The notes: generated by a model not told the origin, from the sequence alone. A stretch of 8,005 nucleotides of DNA from CAYQAJ01 sp964415245 (GCA_964415245.1 CAYQAJ010000238.1:1-8005), one strand, 5' to 3'; counted from the stretch's first letter, positions 1 through 6,006 are shown. Program-made: numbers and translations.

Positions 1-1061
1 TCGGCCTCGGCCAACAGCACGTTCATGTGGCCGGGCATGCGACCCGCGACGGGATGAATGGCGTACTCGACCTTGATGTCCCGCGATTCGAGCAAGTTGC
101 CCAGGTCGCTCACCGCGTGCTGTGCCTGTGCTACGGCCATGCCGTAACCGGGCACAATCACCACGCGCCGCGCGCCGTCGAGCAGCAGGGCCACTTCCTC
201 GGGCGTGGTGCTCTTGACGTTGGCGTACAACTTGTCGGTGTCGGTCGACGACCCGGCTGTGCCCATCACGCCGAACAGCACGTTGAACAGCGAGCGGTTC
301 ATCGCCTTGCACATGAGCCGGGTCAGAATCACGCCCGAAGCCCCCACCAGCGAGCCGGCAATGATAAGCACATTGTTGTTGATGACGAAACCGGTCGCCG
401 CCGCCGCCAGACCCGAATACGAGTTCAACAGCGCGATCACCACGGGCATGTCGGCCCCGCCGATGGGGTTGACCAAGAGCAGACCCAACACCGAAGCCGC
501 CAGCACGAGCGGCAGGTAAATCCAGCCGAGCTGCCAGTAGACGAGCGCCGCCGCCAACAGCAGCGTGAGAATGGCCAGCGCGGCGTTTACCGCCTGCTGG
601 GCCGGCACGGGAAACGGCCGCTTCATCCAGGAGTACTCTTGCAGCTTGGCGTACGCCACCAGGCTGCCCCAAAACGTGACCGCGCCGATGATGCCCGAGG
701 CGGCCACCGCGACGTACACGTCAAGCGAAGTGTGTGTGTTCTGCATCAGGTCGGCGCCGGCCACCAGCACGGATGCACCACCGCCGAACCCGTTGAACAG
801 CGCCACAAGCTGCGGCATGGCGGTCATGCGGATTTTGAGCGCGAGCACGGCTCCCGCGGCCGTGCCGATTGCCACGCCGACGCCAATGTACCAATAGCTC
901 GCGCGAGCAATGAGCGCCACGCCGACGGCCAGCGCCATACCGGCCGCACCCAGCAGGTTGCCCCGCACGGCGGTCCGCGGATGGGCCAGCCCTTTGAGAC
1001 CAAGGATGAACAGCACCGAGGCCACAATGTAGGCGCCGTTCACCAACGCGTCGGAGTACAC
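1..1061 (-). CDS. pntB: NAD(P) transhydrogenase subunit beta, 3' end beyond left edge
   Basis: This is the beta subunit of the proton-translocating NAD(P)+ transhydrogenase: a multi-helix membrane domain that carries the proton path, followed by the cytosolic NADP(H)-binding domain III. My minus-strand translation gives family hallmarks: AYIVASVLFILGLKGL near the start, then MTAMPQLVALFNGFGGGAS, GADMPVVIALLNSYSG, CKAMNRS, the domain III fingerprint VPGYGMAVAQAQHAV, and IHPVAGRMPGHMNVLL at the left edge. About 353 codons are present; the family is usually about 460, so roughly 110 C-terminal residues lie outside. The frame has an in-frame TGA inside the upstream hairpin, which limits the start. 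GTG at 1061 is the first candidate after it and has a purine-rich GAGCGGGG about 8 nt upstream; a TTG or GTG a few codons later is possible. It is the third gene of the operon, about 50 bp after pntAB. Identity is very secure, the exact start less so. Confidence 0.96.
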   Translation of the reverse strand, partial: MYSDALVNGAYIVASVLFILGLKGLAHPRTAVRGNLLGAAGMALAVGVALIARASYWYIGVGVAIGTAAGAVLALKIRMTAMPQLVALFNGFGGGASVLVAGADLMQNTHTSLDVYVAVAASGIIGAVTFWGSLVAYAKLQEYSWMKRPFPVPAQQAVNAALAILTLLLAAALVYWQLGWIYLPLVLAASVLGLLLVNPIGGADMPVVIALLNSYSGLAAAATGFVINNNVLIIAGSLVGASGVILTRLMCKAMNRSLFNVLFGVMGTAGSSTDTDKLYANVKSTTPEEVALLLDGARRVVIVPGYGMAVAQAQHAVSDLGNLLESRDIKVEYAIHPVAGRMPGHMNVLLAEA

Positions 1062-1078
1062 AATCGTTTCCCCGCTCG

Positions 1079-1100
1079 AAAAACGGGCGTATCAACGCCC
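1079..1100 (-). terminator. Terminator-like hairpin between pntAB and pntB
   Basis: Read on the minus strand, GGGCGT, loop TGAT, ACGCCC makes a perfect 6-bp GC-rich stem (1085-1100) followed by G and five T's (1079-1083). It begins 11 nt past the pntAB stop and ends about 17 nt before the GTG of pntB. The shape fits a short intrinsic terminator or attenuator. Being inside an operon, it may instead be a partial terminator, an RNA-processing site or a 3'-end stabiliser. The stem is short and termination is not shown. Confidence 0.4.
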
Positions 1101-1111
1101 CACGTAAATCG

Positions 1112-1696
1112 CTACTTGCCTGACCGCTGCTTCTTCTTGCCGAACATGGCCAGCATGCGGTGCGTCACCAGGAATCCACCCACCACGTTGACCGTGGCCA
1201 GCGCCACGGCCCACAGGCCAATGAACGCGGAGAAGAATAGCCCCGCACCGGCCACAATCACCGCTCCTACCAGCGTGATGCCGCTGATGGCGTTGGATCC
1301 CGACATGAGCGGCGTGTGCAGCGTCGGCGGCACCTTGGTGATGACTTCAAAGCCGACGAACACGGCCAGCACGAAGATCGTCAGCCCCGCCATGAGCCCC
1401 TGCCGGCGGCTGCTGGTCGCTTCAGCGTCCTCGGCCTCGGCGGCGTCGTCTTCTTTTGCGCCGCCAGCCTCGTCAGCACCATCGGTCTGGTCGCCGTCGT
1501 CGGCCCGTGGCTGTTCACCCGATTCGCCGGAAGCTGACTTCTCAGATGATATCGACTTCGTCGCTGGCGACGTGTCCGTGGTAGCGGCGGAATCGCCGTT
1601 ATCGTCCAACTGCGCCGAAGCCAACGCAGACACGTTCCACGCAAAGGCAGCGGCAAGAAACGCCAGAACCAGACACTTCGCCGCGAAGCGCATCAT
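1112..1696 (-). CDS. pntAB: NAD(P) transhydrogenase alpha subunit, membrane part (alpha-2), with acidic N-terminal extension
   Basis: This 194-residue protein is the short membrane part of a split alpha subunit; with PntB it forms the proton channel. The family core lies at about residues 101-185: a first helix (about 102-120) followed by KVPPTLHTPLMSGSNAISGI, the highly conserved alpha-subunit motif, then two more helices (about 138-157 and 159-179) and a basic tail GKKKQRSGK. The N-terminus is unusual. Residues 1-28 look like a signal peptide or extra helix (possible cleavage after ASA at 26-28), and residues 31-98 are a hydrophilic, Asp/Glu/Ser/Ala-rich linker. Typical alpha-2 proteins are about 100 residues. 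The ATG at 1696 overlaps the pntAA stop as ATGA, implying translational coupling; a second ATG follows at once. Function is secure, the role of the extension unknown. Confidence 0.95.
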   Translation of the reverse strand: MMRFAAKCLVLAFLAAAFAWNVSALASAQLDDNGDSAATTDTSPATKSISSEKSASGESGEQPRADDGDQTDGADEAGGAKEDDAAEAEDAEATSSRRQGLMAGLTIFVLAVFVGFEVITKVPPTLHTPLMSGSNAISGITLVGAVIVAGAGLFFSAFIGLWAVALATVNVVGGFLVTHRMLAMFGKKKQRSGK

Positions 1697-3069
1697 GGTT
1701 TGTCCCCCTCGTCCGCCTTGGGCTTGGGCACGGGAAGATCGCGCTCGGTGTCTTCGTCGCTCGCCAAGTCGTACTCCTCGCCATTATCCGCTTCGTCTTC
1801 GCCCGCGTCCCCTTCGCCCGTGCCGCGCACTACATCGTCGGCATCTCGGCCATCGGCATCAGCGGCTTCGTCGGGAGAACTCCCTTCGTCGGGCGACGGC
1901 TCTTCCGCCGCGGGCAGGCCATCGAGACCCAACAGCTCGCGCACGCGGTGGTGCACGACTTCATGGTGCCGGCAGACGAGCGTGTCGCGGACGATTTCGT
2001 CGTCGATGTCGAGCTGCAGCTTCCGCTCGTGGATCAGGCTGAGCAAAAACCGCGTGACGTTGCCGGAGAACATCTGGCTGCCGTGGTAGGCGGCCTGCGA
2101 CGGGAGGTTGGTGGGACCCAGGATCACCACGCCGTGGTGCTCGACGCGCTGGTCGGCCTGCGTCACCTCGCAGTTGCCCCCGCGTTCGGCGGCCAGGTCG
2201 ACGATCACGCTGCCCGGGGCCATTGCTTCCACGGCGGCGGTGGTGACCAACAGCGGCGAGCGCTTGCCGGGAATGGCGGCCGTGGTGATGATCACGTCGT
2301 TCTGGGCCACCACGTCGGCCAAAAGCTCGCGCTGCCGGCGATAGAATTCCTCCTGCTGCGCTTTGGCATAACCGCCGGCGTCCTCGGCCTGGCCTGTCTC
2401 CAATTCGAGCTCGACGAATTTGGCGCCCAGGCTTTCGACCTGCTCGCGGCAGGCCGGGCGTACGTCGTAGGCTTGAACGATCGCGCCGAGTCGCTTGGCC
2501 GTGGCGATCGCCTGCAGCCCCGCGACGCCGACGCCGATGATAAGCACCCGCGCCGCCTTGAGCGTGCCGGCGGCCGTCATCATCAAGGGGAACATCCGCG
2601 GCAGCTCGACCGCCGCCAGCAGTACCGCCTTGTAGCCCGCCAGGGTTGCCATCGACGAGAGCACGTCCATGCTCTGTGCGCGGGAGATGCGGGGGATCAG
2701 CTCCAGGGCGAGCAGCGTGGCGCCGGTTTTGGCGATCTCGGCGGCGGCCTGAGGCTCGCCCAGCGGATCGCACAGTCCGACGAGCGTGTGCCGGTTCTTG
2801 ATCAACTCCAGGTCCGAACGTCCCGCCTGCAGGTTGGCCCCCAAAGCGCGGACCTGAAGAATGACATCGGCTGCGAAAGCATCCCGGCGGCTGTGCACCA
2901 GGCGGGCGCCCTTGGCGGTATACTCCTGGTCGGCGTAGCCGGCCTCGTGCCCGGCTCCCGCTTCGACCAGCACCTCGGCCCCTTGATCGACCAATTGCGG
3001 CACGTTGGCCGGAATCAGCGCAACGCGCCGCTCACCGGGGAACGACTCTCGGACAACGGCAACCTTCAT
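1693..3069 (-). CDS. pntAA: NAD(P) transhydrogenase alpha subunit, NAD(H)-binding part (alpha-1), with acidic C-terminal tail
   Basis: This 458-residue protein is the soluble, cytosolic domain I that binds NAD(H) and exchanges hydride with NADP(H) on PntB. It has an alanine dehydrogenase/PNT N-terminal domain (MKVAVVRESFPGERRVALIP) and a Rossmann domain with GVGVAG at 179-184. Residues match those known to matter in the Rhodospirillum rubrum protein: R127, Q132 and D135 in RISRAQSMDVLSS, D202 in AYDVRP, and Tyr234 of the mobile-loop motif GGYAK. IPGKRSPLLVT and VDLAAERGGNCE are also typical. From about residue 387 the protein ends in an acidic tail of 72 residues, 28 of them Asp or Glu, beyond the usual length of about 380. 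The frame is open 51 codons upstream, but homology begins exactly at ATG 3069. No clear Shine-Dalgarno site lies next to that ATG; a GA-rich run sits about 30 nt upstream. The following pntAB and pntB exclude alanine dehydrogenase. Confidence 0.96.
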   Translation of the reverse strand: MKVAVVRESFPGERRVALIPANVPQLVDQGAEVLVEAGAGHEAGYADQEYTAKGARLVHSRRDAFAADVILQVRALGANLQAGRSDLELIKNRHTLVGLCDPLGEPQAAAEIAKTGATLLALELIPRISRAQSMDVLSSMATLAGYKAVLLAAVELPRMFPLMMTAAGTLKAARVLIIGVGVAGLQAIATAKRLGAIVQAYDVRPACREQVESLGAKFVELELETGQAEDAGGYAKAQQEEFYRRQRELLADVVAQNDVIITTAAIPGKRSPLLVTTAAVEAMAPGSVIVDLAAERGGNCEVTQADQRVEHHGVVILGPTNLPSQAAYHGSQMFSGNVTRFLLSLIHERKLQLDIDDEIVRDTLVCRHHEVVHHRVRELLGLDGLPAAEEPSPDEGSSPDEAADADGRDADDVVRGTGEGDAGEDEADNGEEYDLASDEDTERDLPVPKPKADEGDKP

Positions 3070-3229
3070 GCGGCGACTCGCGTTCGGGGTACCAACAGTT
3101 CCTTCTCCCTCCCACTGGCATCGGCCGGGTAAAGGGGGGCGTATTAAGCTGCGCAAAAGACACGGCCCAGTAAGGGTTTTAACGAAAATGACGGCGTCGG
3201 CGAGGGGGCATGAGGCGGGCATTGCCGTG

Positions 3230-3251
3230 GGGCAGAAATTCCTGTCTGCCC
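3230..3251. repeat. 7-bp inverted repeat (hairpin)
   Basis: GGGCAGA (3230-3236) and TCTGCCC (3245-3251) are perfect complements around an 8-nt loop. No T-run follows on either strand, so it does not look like an intrinsic terminator. It lies about 160 bp upstream of pntAA and may belong to a dispersed intergenic repeat. Confidence 0.55.
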
Positions 3252-3283
3252 GATGATCCCTGTCACTTCGATTTCAGTCAAAA

Positions 3284-3301
3284 GCAGGCCGGAAAGCCTG
3301 C
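3284..3301. repeat. 6-bp inverted repeat (hairpin)
   Basis: GCAGGC (3284-3289) and GCCTGC (3296-3301) are perfect complements around a 6-nt loop. It has the same GCAG/CTGC flavour as the hairpin 33 bp to its left, suggesting related repeat units. Confidence 0.5.
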
Positions 3302-3382
3302 CCACGCGGCGGCTCAGCCCTTGTCGCCCAAGGAGGGAATCGGTATTCTGGCTGTTTCGCGCGCCGGACAGCCCACGCGGCG
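3288..3382 (+). repeat. Imperfect direct repeat, two copies about 75 bp apart
   Basis: Copy A (3288-3311) and copy B (3363-3382) share GCCGGA, then a nearly identical triplet (AAG or CAG), then CCCACGCGGCG. They differ by one substitution and by four extra bases (CCTG) in copy A. The extra bases form part of the arm of the hairpin at 3284-3301. Confidence 0.5.
3321..3349 (+). promoter_or_regulatory. Candidate sigma-70-type promoter for rplM-rpsI
   Basis: TTGTCG (3321-3326) and TATTCT (3344-3349) each match the sigma-70 consensus at four of six positions and are separated by exactly 17 bp. Transcription would start near 3356, giving a leader of about 165 nt that includes the hairpin array at 3385-3476. 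This is a motif match only, and planctomycete promoters are not well defined. Confidence 0.3.
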
Positions 3383-3384
3383 TT

Positions 3385-3476
3385 GTGGCCGGTCTCACGA
3401 GCGTGCCACTTGCCAGTGTGGTTGGTCTCACGACCGTGCCACTGCTGTACGTGCCCTCGTCCGGAGACCAGGGCAC
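3385..3476 (+). repeat. Array of three 26-nt hairpin units at 33-nt spacing
   Basis: Units begin at 3385, 3418 and 3451, with 7-nt spacers TGCCAGT and GCTGTAC. Units 1 and 2 are direct copies, identical at 23 of 26 positions, sharing GGTCTCACGA and CGTGCCACT. Unit 1 folds through GTGGC/GCCAC. Unit 2 folds through GTGG/CCAC plus GGTC/GACC around a TCAC loop. Unit 3 is different in sequence (it matches the inverse of unit 2 at about 14 of 25 positions, including GAGACCA) but folds best: GTGCCCT pairs with AGGGCAC, then a C/C mismatch, then GTC/GAC around CGGA. The array ends 45 nt before the rplM start. It could be a leader RNA element or a piece of a dispersed intergenic repeat. Confidence 0.6.
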
Positions 3477-3508
3477 AACCCCGCGACCCGCGAACGTGAT
3501 CGCGACGC

Positions 3509-3514
3509 AGAGGA
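3509..3514 (+). promoter_or_regulatory. Ribosome binding site that decides the rplM start
   Basis: AGAGGA lies 7 nt before the TTG at 3522. It is the only good Shine-Dalgarno-like site near the point where L13 homology begins, and it supports TTG initiation. Confidence 0.65.
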
Positions 3515-3521
3515 TATCACC

Positions 3522-3983
3522 TTGGTCAGCACCAAGACCTACGTGGCCAAGCCGGGCCAGGTCGAAGCCAAGTGGTGGATCGTCGACGCCTCCGACAAGG
3601 TGCTCGGGCGCATGGCGAGCCGCATCGCGGTTGTGTTGATGGGCAAGCACCGCCCCACTTACACGCCCCACGTGGACACCGGCGACTTTGTCGTCATTGT
3701 CAATGCCGACAAGGTGGCGCTGTCCGGTAGGAAATGGGAACAGAAGGTGTACACCTGGTACACTGGCTATCCCGGCCTGAAGAGCGAAACCGCGCAGGAA
3801 CGATTCGCGCGGCAGCCCGAGCGCGTGGTGCGGGACGCCGTGCGGCGGATGCTTCCCAAGAACAAACTCGCCCGCAAGATGTTGTTGAAGCTGAAGATCT
3901 ACACCGGCCCCGATCATCCGCACCAGGCCCAGCAACCGGTGCCGCTGGACATGAGCGCCGCCGAGCAGCGGAAAGAGAAGTAG
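3522..3983 (+). CDS. rplM: 50S ribosomal protein L13
   Basis: L13 is an early-assembling protein of the large ribosomal subunit that binds 23S rRNA. The 153-residue product carries the family pattern throughout: KWWIVDASDKVLGRMAS (17-33), GKHRPTYTPHVDTGDF (41-56), NADKVALSG, ARQPERVVRDAVRRMLPKN, and the C-terminal HPHQAQQPVPLDM. Bacterial L13 is usually about 142-150 residues, and the extra end here is a short charged tail (SAAEQRKEK). The frame is open another 104 codons upstream, but that stretch is repeat-derived and unlike L13. No ATG or GTG fits the family start, whereas TTG at 3522 follows AGAGGA at good spacing. It is followed after 56 bp by rpsI, the usual partner. A candidate promoter and a hairpin array lie upstream, so leader-level control is possible but unproven. 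Confidence 0.97.
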   Translation: MVSTKTYVAKPGQVEAKWWIVDASDKVLGRMASRIAVVLMGKHRPTYTPHVDTGDFVVIVNADKVALSGRKWEQKVYTWYTGYPGLKSETAQERFARQPERVVRDAVRRMLPKNKLARKMLLKLKIYTGPDHPHQAQQPVPLDMSAAEQRKEK

Positions 3984-4039
3984 CGTCTTTCGAGCGGCCG
4001 CCAGTCTGCCGCCACAACGCCCCCCACATTCGACAAACC

Positions 4040-4453
4040 ATGGTTGCAGTCAAAAAAGATCCTCGCACGGGTGACGCTCTCGGCACGGGCCGGCGGAAGA
4101 AGGCGGTGGCCCGCGTTCGCGTTCGCGCCGGCTCGGGAAGCATCACCATCAACAACCGGCCGCTGGATGTCTACTTTCCCAACGTGCAGGATCAGCGCAG
4201 TGTGACCGACACGCTCGACGCAGCGGGGCGTCGCAGCGCCGTGGATATAATTATCCGCGTCGTGGGCGGCGGGGCGACCGGCCAGTCGGGCGCGTGCAGA
4301 ATGGGCATCGCTCGCGCCCTGTTGAGCTTCGATAGCGAGTGCTTTGCACCGCTGCGCGACGGCGGTTTTCTGACCCGCGACTCGCGAATGAAAGAGCGCA
4401 AGAAATACGGTTTGCACGGCGCCCGCCGCGGCACGCAGTTCTCGAAGCGCTAA
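4040..4453 (+). CDS. rpsI: 30S ribosomal protein S9
   Basis: S9 is a small-subunit protein of the ribosome head whose C-terminal tail reaches toward the P-site tRNA. The 137-residue product has the N-terminal GTGRRKKAVARVRVRAGSG (15-33), the S9 signature GGGATGQSGACRMGIARAL (76-94), and the conserved basic end KERKKYGLHGARR...QFSKR, finishing in the canonical SKR. Length is close to the usual 130. The ATG at 4040 is supported by homology; the frame is open upstream only as a shadow of rplM. There is no recognisable Shine-Dalgarno sequence (the 20 nt before the start are C/A-rich), so translation may depend on coupling to rplM, on an unstructured leader or on another initiation mode. It is convergent with the amidohydrolase-like gene. 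Confidence 0.98.
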   Translation: MVAVKKDPRTGDALGTGRRKKAVARVRVRAGSGSITINNRPLDVYFPNVQDQRSVTDTLDAAGRRSAVDIIIRVVGGGATGQSGACRMGIARALLSFDSECFAPLRDGGFLTRDSRMKERKKYGLHGARRGTQFSKR

Positions 4454-4461
4454 GCCGGCGT

Positions 4462-4476
4462 CACGACTTTTTCGTG
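4462..4476 (+). terminator. Small hairpin just after rpsI
   Basis: CACGA (4462-4466) and TCGTG (4472-4476) pair around a CTTTT loop, starting 9 nt after the rpsI stop. The stem is only 5 bp and the T's are in the loop, not after it, so an intrinsic terminator is doubtful. It may contribute to 3'-end formation together with the inverted repeat downstream. Confidence 0.2.
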
Positions 4477-4529
4477 CCACCCACCCGCTACGCCCGCCAT
4501 GCGCTGCGGGATGTCCGCGCCGACCGCCG

Positions 4530-4653
4530 AATGACCAATGACCAAATCCAAATGACCAATTGCATTCCGCATCGTTGGTCATTGGGAATTGGGACTTGGT
4601 GCTTGGCCGCGTAAGCGGGCCCATTGGTCATTTGGATTTGGTCATTGGTCATT
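4530..4653. repeat. Heptad-periodic intergenic repeat with perfect 31-bp inverted arms
   Basis: The arms at 4530-4560 and 4623-4653 are exact reverse complements over 31 bp, with a 62-bp centre. The element is built of 7-bp units. The left arm reads AATGACC, AATGACC, AAATCCA, AATGACC. The centre (4575-4606) reads TTGGTCA, TTGGGAA, TTGGGAC, TTGGTGC, TTGG. The right arm is again TTGGTCA-type. The centre also holds a small hairpin, CCGC-GTAA-GCGG (4607-4618), with a GNRA-type loop. The composition is AT-rich compared with the flanks. This resembles heptanucleotide repeats found between genes in planctomycetes and, in principle, the STRR repeats of cyanobacteria. The transcript could fold into a long stem and might terminate both converging genes. 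The right arm enters the downstream coding region. Confidence 0.9.
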
Positions 4654-6006
4654 TTCCCGTTGCCGCCGGTACTTCTCCTCGTACTTCTTCCACAGCCTCT
4701 TGTGCCGGTCCGATAGATCGACGCGCCGACCCTGCACGTAGGCATCGAGCACCTGCGTGGGCGTCTCCAGCGGGTCGCCGTCGGTGACGATGAGCGTGGC
4801 GTCCTTGCCTTCCTCCAGCGAGCCCACACGGTCGGCCACGCCCAGGATTTGCGCGGGGTAGAGCGTGATCGCCTTGAGCGCCTCGTCGTGCGGAAGGCCG
4901 AACGCCGCCGCCATCGCCGCGTGGTACGGCAGATTACGGGCGTTCGAGGCCCCGAATCGCCCCGCCCCGGCGATGCAGTACGTTATGCCCGCGGCACGCA
5001 GCCGCTCGGGCACGGTGAAGGGGGTGTCGTAGGGATCGTCGCGCCGCATGGGCAGACGGTAGGTGCCGCCGACGATGATCGGCACGTTGTTGCTCTTGAG
5101 CAGCTCGGCACACAGCGGCGCGTCGTAGCCCCCCAGAATGATGAGCTTCACCTTCTCCTGCTGGGCGAAGGCGACGGCCGATTGAATCTGCTGCAAGTCG
5201 TCGGCCGACACGATCAGCGGCATCTCCCCTTCGAGCACTCGCTGCATCGCCTCCCACCGCACGTCCTCGTCGTGCCGCTCGGGCGAGGCGCGGCGGGCCT
5301 GGTGATAAGCGCGGGCGTCGGCCAGAGCAGTGCGCAGCTCGTCGAGGGCGCGGTCGCGGTTGCGGGCCTGTTCGTCGGCCGACTGCGGCGACTCCCAATC
5401 GACCAACGGCGACATCCGCGGCCAGTTCACGTGCATGCCAACGTCGCCGCGCAATGTCATGTCTTCCCACGTCCAGCCGTCGAGCATCATCACGGCCGAG
5501 CGGCCTGAAATCAGCCCGCCGCCGGGCGCGGTGAGCGACAACAGCACGCCGTTGCTGCGCGTGACGGGAATCAACTCGCTGTCGGGATTGAATGCTACCT
5601 GAGCCCGCACGTTGGGATTGATGCGGCCCGTTTCCGACTCGTCGTTCGTGGCGCGGACGGCGCTGATTTCGGTCAGGCCGATGTTGCTGTCGGCATCGAA
5701 CAGGGCGGGGTACACGTGGCGGCCGGAGATGTCGATTCGCTCGGCGCCTTCGGGAATCTCGATATCGCGGCCGACTGACACGATCCGCCCGTCGTCGAAT
5801 AGCAGCGTGCCCCCCTCGATAGCGGGGCCGCTGACCGGGTGAATCGTTCCCCCCACAAGCGCGATGGGCGCCGATTGCGGGGCGCCGGGGATTTCGGGGG
5901 AGGCGACCAACGTGGTGCTGGCGGAGGGCGAAACCGCAAGCGACGCGGTCGCCGCGATGGTAGTGAGAATCAGTCGAAAGATTCTATGTTGCAAGGGTCG
6001 CATCAT
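4642..6006 (-). CDS. Exported amidohydrolase-like protein lacking all metal ligands (probable pseudoenzyme)
   Basis: This 454-residue protein has an amidohydrolase (imidazolonepropionase-like) fold. It begins with a hydrophobic signal-like segment (about 10-26). Then come the N-terminal beta domain (IALVGGTIHPVSG, LLFDDGRIVSVG), the barrel, and the typical end ITLYPAQILGVADRVGSLEEGKDATLIVTDGDPL. The metal-binding HxH after the first strand, normally in a PGLIDAHTH-type motif, is here ALFDADSNIG: D106 and N108 replace both histidines. By alignment with the active neighbour, the Lys is M174, the next two His positions are S267 (or A268) and G292/G293, and the catalytic Asp falls in IAGAG (345-349). 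It should therefore not be a normal metal hydrolase; it may be structural or a regulatory partner. Its ATG overlaps the upstream stop (ATGA). Its last codons and stop lie in the 31-bp repeat. Fold assignment is firm, function open. Confidence 0.88.
   Translation of the reverse strand: MMRPLQHRIFRLILTTIAATASLAVSPSASTTLVASPEIPGAPQSAPIALVGGTIHPVSGPAIEGGTLLFDDGRIVSVGRDIEIPEGAERIDISGRHVYPALFDADSNIGLTEISAVRATNDESETGRINPNVRAQVAFNPDSELIPVTRSNGVLLSLTAPGGGLISGRSAVMMLDGWTWEDMTLRGDVGMHVNWPRMSPLVDWESPQSADEQARNRDRALDELRTALADARAYHQARRASPERHDEDVRWEAMQRVLEGEMPLIVSADDLQQIQSAVAFAQQEKVKLIILGGYDAPLCAELLKSNNVPIIVGGTYRLPMRRDDPYDTPFTVPERLRAAGITYCIAGAGRFGASNARNLPYHAAMAAAFGLPHDEALKAITLYPAQILGVADRVGSLEEGKDATLIVTDGDPLETPTQVLDAYVQGRRVDLSDRHKRLWKKYEEKYRRQRENDQ

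Larger units (their letters stand above)
3070..3521. other. Divergent intergenic region between pntAA and rplM, repeat-rich
   Basis: This gap of about 450 bp between the pnt operon (leftward) and rplM-rpsI (rightward) must hold promoters for both. Open frames cross it, but none resembles a known protein and their peptides are repetitive. It holds two simple hairpins, an imperfect direct repeat, a candidate rplM promoter and a three-hairpin array, listed separately. An AT-richer island at about 3145-3190 is the likeliest place for the pnt promoter. The best minus-strand match there is only TTGCGC, 17 nt, TTTACC, too weak to call. Confidence 0.7.

Noticed and set aside
27..2042. Long plus-strand open frame (671 codons)
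   Set aside because: It runs antisense across pntB, pntAB and part of pntAA, its peptide is Arg/His/Gln-rich with no family resemblance, and the minus strand encodes recognisable transhydrogenase subunits.
1693..3069. Alanine dehydrogenase
   Set aside because: It shares the fold, but the adjacent pntAB and pntB and the GGYAK mobile-loop motif identify a transhydrogenase subunit.
1948..3132. Plus-strand open frame of 394 codons
   Set aside because: Antisense shadow of pntAA, a high-GC artefact without recognisable motifs.
3070..3222. 51-codon upstream extension of PntAA
   Set aside because: The family N-terminus MKVAVVRE starts exactly at the ATG at 3069; the extension is Pro/Arg-rich intergenic sequence.
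3385..3476. CRISPR array
   Set aside because: Units of 26 nt with only 7-nt spacers, three units, the third unlike the others, and no cas genes.
3210..3521. N-terminal extension of L13 in the same frame
   Set aside because: The stretch translates hairpins and repeats, has no L13 similarity, and a good ribosome binding site precedes the TTG at 3522.
3253..3639. Small plus-strand gene with repetitive Val/Pro/Leu peptide
   Set aside because: It overlaps the start of rplM out of frame, and its internal similarity comes from the 33-nt DNA repeat.
3144..3935. Minus-strand open frame of 263 codons
   Set aside because: It is antisense to rplM and crosses the repeat-rich intergenic region; no protein motif was seen.
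4454..4641. Insertion sequence or tRNA gene in the rpsI downstream gap
   Set aside because: No transposase frame, no target-site duplication and no cloverleaf was seen; only the heptad repeat and a small hairpin.
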